DNA from: Actinomycetes bacterium
GTDB lineage: Bacteria; Actinomycetota; Acidimicrobiia; Acidimicrobiales; Palsa-688
Assembly (NCBI GenBank): GCA_021846485.1
Contig: JAJZWW010000090.1
Span: 1 to 10,034 of the forward strand
Length of the DNA: 10,034 bases
Direction: 5' to 3'
The translations under genes and the position numbers were made by a program. The notes under the pieces are model-generated. The model did no database searches. It was not told the DNA's origin and saw only the letters and a program-made list of their open reading frames with translations. This document shows, in pieces, positions 1 through 5,382 of this stretch (position 1 is the first letter of the stretch; every line of letters starts with the position of its first letter).

Positions 1-170
1 AGCTAACACCCATGGCGAGGCAGAAACCATGCACCCAGCGGGAAACCAAAGGGACTGAGCCTGCCCGACCTACCGGTGACGGTCGAGCCAGCCGCCTACC
101 TTACCAGTTCCTTCTCTGCACCGGCGCCCCGCGAGGTGCTCCGGCCGTCCGCGCGCGCCGCGGTTGGCCT

Positions 171-219
171 TCCGGCCCAGCACCCGAAGGTCGTTGGTTC
201 AAATCCAGCCCTCGCCACC
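171..219 (+). tRNA. tRNA 3' half (pseudo-tRNA or attachment-site remnant)
   Basis: The T arm is intact: a 5-bp stem (193-197 with 205-209) around the loop TTCAAAT at 198-204. A typical variable loop AGGTC (188-192) precedes it. The 3' acceptor strand CCTCGCC is at 210-216, followed by discriminator A217 and CC, without an encoded full CCA. The anticodon arm is degenerate: 171-175 pairs with 183-187 at only four of five positions, and the loop CCCAGCA lacks the universal U33 and a purine at 37. No D arm or 5' acceptor strand lies at the normal distance upstream. The segment from CCCGAAGGTC onward resembles the 3' half of methionine-type tRNAs, but C at position 72 argues against an initiator. 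I infer a pseudo-tRNA, or the 3' half left by an element that integrated into a tRNA gene. It is unlikely to yield a functional tRNA. Confidence 0.6.
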
Positions 220-560
220 GCCACCACCACCACGACCGCTGGTCGGGCGTGCATCTCGTGCAGGGGTGCAGGCGCCTGACCGGCGGTTTCGCGTTCTGGC
301 GCTTGTCGCGGGTGCGAGTTTCTCGGGTGTTTTTCGCGGGGTCTTATCAGCCTGCGTAGGGCATGCGTACAGTGTGCAGGATGTGCGCGGGGGAAACCGG
401 TCGCTGAGCTTCGGGTTCCGCCGCGGCCGGCCACGTCTTCGTGGACAGGTCTAACCCGGGGATCTGACCTGATCGGCGGTCGCGCCGTGCGTCGAGCAGC
501 CTGGCGTCGGCGGTTCTCAACAACGGGCGGCGCTTCGCGGGCGGGGCTCAGGAACCTATC
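220..560. other. Stretch without a convincing gene
   Basis: No reading frame here has protein-like composition on either strand; those present are Arg/Pro-rich. Two small hairpins are visible: CGACC/GGTCG around a 3-base loop at 233-245, just after a CCA-trinucleotide run, and CCACG/CGTGG around TCTT at 431-444. Neither is followed by a T-run, so neither looks like an intrinsic terminator. No known RNA family was recognised. A weak AGGAA (551-555) precedes the broken gene that starts at 561. Confidence 0.5.
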
Positions 561-1414
561 GTGACCCTGATGAGCAAGCGGACCGGGCGGGCCTGGGTCG
601 AGGCACTCCCCGAGCGACTCGTCGCCCAGCGGCACTTGTTGGAGGGCCTGGTCGCCTTCTGCAGCAGGACACCTCGGTGGCCTGGCTGGTGGTCGGCGGC
701 TCGCTGGCCCGAGGCACCGCCGACGCGCTTTCCGACCTGGACCTCGCCCTCGGCGTCGACGACCCCGGCGAGGACGGCTCCGTCGAGCGGGTCCGCCGAG
801 CGTTCCTTGCGCTGGGCGAGGCGGTCGACATCCTTTCCTACCGCCTCCCCGGCGGCCATCAGCGGATCTTCGTCTAATAATACGCCTACCGCAGCCAGAT
901 CGACCTGGTCTTCGGCCCAGCCACGGCTGGCTTCGTTGCCGACACGGTGGTCCTCTACGACCCGCACGGAGCGGTGTGCGCCGCCGGGCCAGCGCCCGAC
1001 GTCGCCTCGTCCACGGTGCGGGAGTGGGCGTTCCTCGCTTGCGCAGCCCTCGCCGATGTCGGCAAGTACCTGCGGCGCCGCTCGCCGTGGGAGGCGCACG
1101 CCCGTCTCGGCACCGCCCGCGACGAGCTGTGGAAGCTCGTCGCCGTCGCCCTCGGTGTCCGCGACCCCCAGTTTGGGCTGACCAGCATCCTCGACTTCGC
1201 CCCCGAGCTTCTCCCCGCCGCCATGCAGGCGACCGTCGCCGAGCTGGACCTCGACGCCGTCACCACCGCCGCCAGCGCGGTTGCTGCGCTCCTCGCCCAG
1301 ACCGCCCGCCAGCTGCCCTCCGGCACGGTGAGCGACTTCCCCGCCGGGATGCTCGCCTACGTCACTGCCGACCTGGCCGCCCTCACCACCACCTCCGACC
1401 CACGACCGAGCTGA
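561..1414 (+). pseudogene. MNT-type nucleotidyltransferase pseudogene (frameshift plus tandem stops)
   Basis: The conceptual product is about 280 residues of the polymerase-beta-like nucleotidyltransferase family, which includes aminoglycoside adenylyltransferase-like proteins. The N-terminal helix (561 to about 658) is read in one frame. At about 658-661 the frame must change to continue as LQQDTSVAWLVVGGSLARG; one missing C would restore TTC-CTG-CAG. The signature GS-x10-DxD is intact (GGSLARGTADALSDLDLAL, about 689-745). The same frame then meets TAA TAA at 875-880 and continues in frame as YAYRSQIDLVFGPA and a helical C-terminal domain to the TGA at 1412-1414. Similarity on both sides of each lesion shows this was one gene. 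With two independent lesions it is very probably dead, unless the sequence is faulty. Family members transfer nucleotides to antibiotics or proteins; the substrate here is unknown. Confidence 0.8.
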
Positions 1415-1492
1415 GACCTGGCCTTGCACCGCGATCGGCTGCGCGTCCCTATCACGTAACAGAACGGCGACCGTATCCGGGAGCAAGAGACA

Positions 1493-1777
1493 GTGTCCAC
1501 GGAGCCCAAGATCGATAGCCGTTCGGCGCTCCGCCACGGCATGCTCCGTTCCGCTCCGCCACTACCACGTATCGCGCCAGCGTCGACTGGCAGACGGTTG
1601 GCTGGGGTGCTGCGGGCTCGTGTGGCGGTGGGAGACAGGAAGATCTTCTACCGGATCTACCGAAACAAGCACCCACGGCCCAGCAGGGCTTGCGACGATG
1701 AGAGCGCGAAACCGCAGGTAGAGGGACTATTCGACTCAGTCCAACACGTGTTGGCATGGGAAACGTCCAGCTCATGA
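1493..1777 (+). CDS. Doubtful small ORF, possible gene remnant
   Basis: This 94-codon frame starts with GTG and ends with TGA at 1775-1777. I do not recognise the product. The N-terminal half is Arg/Pro/Ala-rich and could be spurious. The C-terminal half (FYRIYRNKHP to the end) looks more protein-like and uses A- or T-ending codons (CTA, GGA, GTA, GAA, CAA, TCA) more than the neighbouring genes do. That is compatible with a transferred or decaying gene. There is no strong ribosome binding site; GGGAG lies about 11 bases before the GTG. It follows the nucleotidyltransferase pseudogene and converges on the diguanylate cyclase gene, so it may belong to the same degraded segment. Confidence 0.25.
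   Translation: MSTEPKIDSRSALRHGMLRSAPPLPRIAPASTGRRLAGVLRARVAVGDRKIFYRIYRNKHPRPSRACDDESAKPQVEGLFDSVQHVLAWETSSS
1741..1754. repeat. 14-bp perfect palindrome CCAACACGTGTTGG
   Basis: Both strands read identically over all 14 bases, centred on ACGT, and the symmetry stops at the flanking T/C. The length suits a dimeric regulator site. It lies near the 3' end of the doubtful ORF and about 50 bases beyond the stop of the convergent GGDEF gene, so no promoter is obviously next to it. Function unknown. Confidence 0.5.
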
Positions 1778-1780
1778 CCC

Positions 1781-1800
1781 GCTCGGAGCGGCTCGGAGCG
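1781..1800. repeat. Tandem duplication of GCTCGGAGCG
   Basis: Two exact head-to-tail copies of a 10-mer occur immediately before the stop codon of the GGDEF gene (TCA at 1803-1805 on the plus strand). The region also holds CCGCTC/GAGCGG inverted symmetry, but there is no T-run to make it an intrinsic terminator. Confidence 0.6.
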
Positions 1801-1802
1801 GC

Positions 1803-3662
1803 TCAGGCTGCGTCGGCGACGCTCAGGCGGTCCCGGCCGGCGTTCTTGGCCGCGTAGAGCGCCGCGTCGGCCCGGGCGAAGACCTCGGCGAGCGTCTCGC
1901 CGGGGCGCACCAGGGCGACCCCGCCGGAGATGCTCACCCGGTGTCGCCCGAGCTTGGGCAGCTCAAGGGCGGCGACCCGCCGGCGGAGCCCCTCGATGAT
2001 CCCAACCGCCCTGTCGAGGCGCGTGCCCGGGAGGACCACGACGAACTCCTCCCCGCCGTAGCGGGCGACCAGGTCGCTCGAGCGGAGCCGCTCCGCCATC
2101 GCCCGGGACACCTCGACCAGGACCTCGTCGCCCACTGCGTGGCCCCAGCGGTCGTTGACCTCCTTGAAGTGGTCGAGGTCCAGGAAACCCACCGTGCAGG
2201 GCAGCCTCCTGCGCTCGGCGTCGGCGAGGATCTCGCCGGCCCTGGTGAGCAAGGCTCGGCGGTTGGCCAGGCCGGTCAGCGGGTCGGCGCCCGCCTCGGC
2301 GAGCGCTTTCTCGTAGCGGCGGGCCTCGACCACCGCCAGCGAGCACTGGTCGGCGAACATCTCGACGGTGCGAACCTGGGGAGGTCCGGGGAGCTGGCCG
2401 GAGACCGGCTCGTCGACCGAGAGCACCCCGAGTAGCTCCCCGTCGGGATCGAGCAGCGGGACGGTGAGCATGTCCAGGGGGTGCCAGGCCCCGTCGACCC
2501 AGTCGGGGTCCGGTGCGGGCTTGACCATCTTGGCGTCGAGCTCGGCGGGCATCTCGTGGCGCCGGTGGTCGAAAAGGTACGAGCGGCTCACCCTCATGTC
2601 GGGCTGCATCACCGCGGCGATCTCGTCGAGGGTGTAAGGCGTGTCGCGCAGGCGGCGGTCCTCGGGAGCCTCGAGGCTTACCGTGCAGCGGACCCGCAGC
2701 GTGCGCCTGTCCTCCTCGAGCAGGTGGATGCCCGCCCGGCGGAAGCCGCCGGCTCTGGTCAGGGTCCGGCTGATCTCTCCCAGCACGTCGTCGAGCGCGT
2801 CTCGTCCGCGAACCGCGACGCTGGCCGCCAGCAGCTCCTCCAGCTGCCGGCGCTGGGTCTCGGCCACCACCCGCGCCTGCTGGGCCGCCTCCCGGGCGCA
2901 CACCGTCTCGAGGGCGATCTCGGTCAGCTCGGCAAGGCTGCCGAGCAGCATCGCCTCGACCGCGCCCGGCAGGTCGCCGCTGCGTGGGTCCTCGGGGGCC
3001 AGGAACCCGACTGCGGTCCCGCCGGCGTCCACCAGCGGGACGAGGAGCAGGGAGCCCTCCTGCCAGGAGCCCGCCGGGCCGCTCACCCCGGTGCGCAGGA
3101 GCGCCGGGCCCACCTCGGGGTCGTCTTCTAGCTTCGAGCCGGGCGGTAGCCAGTAGACCGGGCCGACGGCCACCGAGGCGTCGACCACCGCCTCGTAGAC
3201 CCCGGTACTGACCACGCAGCGGCGCAGCTGGCGCTCTTCGTCGGCGGAGCCCCCCACTAGCGCCTCGTAGCGGAACGTCCCGCCTTCCCCACGGAGGGCG
3301 ACGCCGCAGGCCTGGTACCCGAGCACCTGGCAGGCTGTCTCGGCCGACAGCCGCAGGACCTCGTGGCAGTGCAGGGCGCTGGTCAGCCCACGGGCCCGAC
3401 GCAGGATCTCCCGCAGGACGTCGACCGGGGTGGGCTGGGCTCGGCCGGCCAGCGGGGGCGCCGGCTCGCTGCCGAGCGCGCCCGGACCTCCGGGTGCCTC
3501 TTGCGGGGACAGGACCACGGTCTCATCTCGGCAGGCGGCCCGGCGAGGCTGAGCGCGACGCCGAGGCGGAAGAACCGGCGAGCCACCCCTGCCGGCGGTC
3601 ACCGTCGGGAGACGGGGTCGGGGGCTTCCCGCAGGCTGTCGCAGCCCGCCGGGGACCGTCAC
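1803..3662 (-). CDS. GAF-GAF-GGDEF diguanylate cyclase
   Basis: Predicted to make cyclic di-GMP from two GTP in the cytoplasm; no membrane segment is visible. In the 619-residue reading, residues 1-78 are Pro/Arg/Gly-rich and disordered. A first GAF-like domain covers about 82-250, a helical, possibly coiled-coil linker about 245-285, and a second GAF-like domain about 286-446 (ends GVLSVDEP). The GGDEF domain covers about 458-615. It begins DPLTGLANRR, has the metal-site segment FLDLDHFKEVND, and carries an active GGEEF at 536-540. An RxxD product-inhibition site (RSSD, 527-530) sits five residues before it, so feedback control is expected. The GTG start at 3662 has only a weak upstream purine run; a start near Val49 (GTG at 3516-3518) would remove most of the odd N-terminus. 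It is divergent from a response regulator. The GAF ligand is unknown. Confidence 0.9.
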   Translation of the reverse strand: MTVPGGLRQPAGSPRPRLPTVTAGRGGSPVLPPRRRAQPRRAACRDETVVLSPQEAPGGPGALGSEPAPPLAGRAQPTPVDVLREILRRARGLTSALHCHEVLRLSAETACQVLGYQACGVALRGEGGTFRYEALVGGSADEERQLRRCVVSTGVYEAVVDASVAVGPVYWLPPGSKLEDDPEVGPALLRTGVSGPAGSWQEGSLLLVPLVDAGGTAVGFLAPEDPRSGDLPGAVEAMLLGSLAELTEIALETVCAREAAQQARVVAETQRRQLEELLAASVAVRGRDALDDVLGEISRTLTRAGGFRRAGIHLLEEDRRTLRVRCTVSLEAPEDRRLRDTPYTLDEIAAVMQPDMRVSRSYLFDHRRHEMPAELDAKMVKPAPDPDWVDGAWHPLDMLTVPLLDPDGELLGVLSVDEPVSGQLPGPPQVRTVEMFADQCSLAVVEARRYEKALAEAGADPLTGLANRRALLTRAGEILADAERRRLPCTVGFLDLDHFKEVNDRWGHAVGDEVLVEVSRAMAERLRSSDLVARYGGEEFVVVLPGTRLDRAVGIIEGLRRRVAALELPKLGRHRVSISGGVALVRPGETLAEVFARADAALYAAKNAGRDRLSVADAA

Positions 3663-3730
3663 GCGGCTGGGGTGGACCTCGCCGCCGGCGGCGCTCGGCC
3701 AGGGCCGTCAGCTTCCCCCGGTTGTAGCCA

Positions 3731-3740
3731 CCTAGCTAGG
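3731..3740. promoter_or_regulatory. Palindrome CCTAGCTAGG in a divergent intergenic region
   Basis: A perfect 10-bp palindrome made of two abutting CTAG tetramers lies between the starts of the GGDEF gene (minus) and the response regulator (plus). CTAG is generally rare in bacterial genomes, and AT-containing sites stand out in this GC-rich gap. A shared operator is possible but unproven. I could not find convincing -35/-10 pairs on either strand. Confidence 0.3.
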
Positions 3741-3791
3741 ACCGCCGACCGCCTTCCCCACCCTCGGGTGCCTCGGTCCGGGTAGCCTCCG

Positions 3792-4493
3792 GTGGCGATG
3801 AGCGGTGGCCACGAGCTCCGCCCGGTGCCAGGGCCGCTCGTGGCACTGGTCGAGGACCATGTGCTGATGTCTGCTGCCCTGTCGGCGGCGTTGGAGGCCG
3901 AGGGGCTCAGGACCGTGGCTCCCCGCCCGGTGGCCCTCGACGAGGTCCGCGAGGAGCTCTGCCGGCTGGGCCCCAGCGTCGCGCTGGTCGACTTGGACCT
4001 CGGCGAGGCGGGCCGCGGGACTTCCCTGGTTGCTCCGCTCAGCGCGCTCGGCTGCCGGGTGGTGATCGTCTCGGGCACCTCCGACGAGTGGGCGGTCGGA
4101 CAGTGCCTGGAGCTCGGGGCGGTCGGTTGGGTGCCGAAGACCGCTGATCTCGACCGGCTCGTGTCGGTCGTGTGGGCGGCGCTCGTGGGCCAGCCGGTGA
4201 CCGCCGAGGTCGAGCAGACCCGCCTGCTCGAGGCCTGGGAGGTCCACCGGGTCGAGCGGGACCGGGCCCTCGCTCCCTTCGGCAGCCTGAGCCGCGCCGA
4301 GGTCCGCGTGCTGGCCATGCTGGTCGACGGCACGAGCGCCGAGCGGATCGCCGAGGCCGGCTACGTGTCGGTTGCCACGGTGCGTACCCAGATCCGATCG
4401 GTCCTCTCCAAGCTGGGAGTCAACAGCCAGCTGGAGGCCGCGGCCCTGGCCCACCGGGTGGGATGGGTCCCTACGGAGACCCCGGACGGCTAG
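3792..4493 (+). CDS. LuxR/NarL-family response regulator (orphan)
   Basis: This 233-residue two-component regulator should bind DNA when phosphorylated. The N-terminal receiver domain (about 15-130) has the acidic pair E21-D22, phosphoacceptor D67 in LVDLDLGE, the Ser/Thr position in VIVSGTSD (about S95-T97) and K116 in VPKTA, so it looks phosphorylatable. The C-terminal LuxR-type helix-turn-helix covers about 164-225 (LSRAEVRVLAMLVDG, then SVATVRTQIRSVLSKLGV). Start is GTG at 3792, or ATG at 3798 two codons later; neither has a clear Shine-Dalgarno sequence. No histidine kinase is adjacent. It is divergent from the diguanylate cyclase, so regulating that gene is a reasonable inference. Its last 23 bases overlap the convergent acetyltransferase gene. 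Confidence 0.9.
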   Translation: MAMSGGHELRPVPGPLVALVEDHVLMSAALSAALEAEGLRTVAPRPVALDEVREELCRLGPSVALVDLDLGEAGRGTSLVAPLSALGCRVVIVSGTSDEWAVGQCLELGAVGWVPKTADLDRLVSVVWAALVGQPVTAEVEQTRLLEAWEVHRVERDRALAPFGSLSRAEVRVLAMLVDGTSAERIAEAGYVSVATVRTQIRSVLSKLGVNSQLEAAALAHRVGWVPTETPDG

Positions 4494-5205
4494 GGGGCCG
4501 GGGCTGGAGACACCGCCGGTAGCGCACGAAGTGCTCGCCGCTGCGGCTGGTCACGTCTCCCGCAGCGCTCCAACCGGTCCGCTCGTAGAAGCGGCGGGCG
4601 CCCCACTCGTCCTCCGGGGTCACGAGGACCAGCTCCCCCAGGCCGGCGGCCACCGCGGCTTGCTCAGCCGTCGCCACGAGCGACCTTCCGATCCCCCTGC
4701 CCTGGGCGGCGGGAGCCACGAGCAGGTGGGTGATCTCGCCCGTGCCTCCCTGTTCGGGGGGGACGCCGTGGGCCGTGCCCGACCTGGGCGTGGCCTGCCG
4801 GGGGGGGTGGCGGGCGACTCGGAGCAGCCCCTCGGCGTAGCGGGCGGCACGGGTGACGAGCACGTCCCGGGCGAGGCGCGGGTCGCCGGCGGTGGCCGCG
4901 AGGACCCTGGCTCCCAGGCGCCAGCCGTGGCGGCGGACCATCGACGCAGTGTGCGCCGGCGGGTCGAGAGCCCCGAGGAGCACCCCGTCGATCCGACCCT
5001 CCGGGCTCGCGGCCACCAGCGCCAGAGCGCCGTCGGCGTCCGCCCAGGCCCGGTAGTAGGTCTCCAGGAACCTGGTCCCCATGCGGGTGATGAACTCGGC
5101 TCCGAGCACCTCGGAGTGGAGCTCGGCGGCCGGCGCGCAGTCCGTGGAGGCGAGCGGCCGTACGAGGGTCGCGGGGGGCGGCGCGGGGGCGCTGTCCTCA
5201 GCCAC
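4471..5205 (-). CDS. GNAT-family N-acetyltransferase
   Basis: A 244-residue protein predicted to move an acetyl group from acetyl-CoA to an amine; the substrate is unknown. The acetyl-CoA-binding motif A is clear: ITHLLVAPAAQGRGIGRSL (about 158-176), with QGRGIG at 168-173 as the pyrophosphate-binding loop. Motif B follows as ARRFYERTGW (about 203-212). The N-terminal part contains FITRMGTRFLETYYRAW (38-54), typical of GNATs with a substrate-recognition lobe before the core. An Arg/Pro/Gly-rich insert at about 128-155 is probably a loop and includes a run of eight C on the coding strand (4800-4807). GTG start with AGAGG six bases upstream. The gene converges on the response regulator with a 23-bp overlap and is divergent from the SGNH esterase. 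Confidence 0.88.
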   Translation of the reverse strand: MAEDSAPAPPPATLVRPLASTDCAPAAELHSEVLGAEFITRMGTRFLETYYRAWADADGALALVAASPEGRIDGVLLGALDPPAHTASMVRRHGWRLGARVLAATAGDPRLARDVLVTRAARYAEGLLRVARHPPRQATPRSGTAHGVPPEQGGTGEITHLLVAPAAQGRGIGRSLVATAEQAAVAAGLGELVLVTPEDEWGARRFYERTGWSAAGDVTSRSGEHFVRYRRCLQPRPPSRPGSP

Positions 5206-5243
5206 TGCCGGCCTCTGCGCACCCCGAGCCCAGCGCCGGCGGA

Positions 5244-5253
5244 GCAGATCTGC
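5244..5253. repeat. Palindrome GCAGATCTGC between divergent genes
   Basis: A perfect 10-bp palindrome lies in the 177-bp gap between the GNAT start (5205, minus) and the SGNH esterase start (5383, plus). It could be an operator, but the length is modest and no promoter pair was recognised beside it. No known riboswitch was recognised in this leader. Confidence 0.2.
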
Positions 5254-5382
5254 GCATCACCACTTCGTGCCTCCCGGCTGGCGCGCCGGGCCGACGGGAC
5301 CGGCGGGCTGTGGTTTCCTAACCTTCATCGTCCATGGCGGCGATCAAGTGCCGGATCAACCCTAGGTGGGCGAGAGGTGAGG

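Noticed and set aside
14..217. Split tRNA with an intron: GGCGAGG at 14-20 could pair with the acceptor strand at 210-216.
   Set aside because: No D arm or anticodon 5' stem follows position 20, the insert is too short for a group I intron, and a 7-base match in about 200 bases can occur by chance.
96..635. Minus-strand ORF of 179 codons containing AGFEPTTFG.
   Set aside because: That peptide is the well-known false translation of the complement of a tRNA 3' half; the rest is compositionally biased and overlaps the pseudogene.
875..880. Programmed readthrough or stop-codon recoding at TAA TAA.
   Set aside because: The gene also carries a separate frameshift, so decay is simpler than recoding.
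548..1537. Minus-strand ORF of 329 codons over the nucleotidyltransferase.
   Set aside because: Gly/Arg/Glu-rich shadow frame with no recognisable domain; the plus strand carries the family signature.
3732..4454. Minus-strand ORFs antisense to the response regulator.
   Set aside because: Low-complexity products; the plus strand encodes clear receiver and LuxR domains.
4372..5382. Extension of the SGNH esterase upstream to give a 906-residue protein.
   Set aside because: The added part is antisense to the acetyltransferase and not protein-like; the ATG at 5383 has a good ribosome binding site followed by a signal peptide.
5206..5382. Riboswitch (c-di-AMP or c-di-GMP type) in front of the secreted esterase.
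   Set aside because: No recognisable conserved core was found by eye; only a small palindrome is visible.
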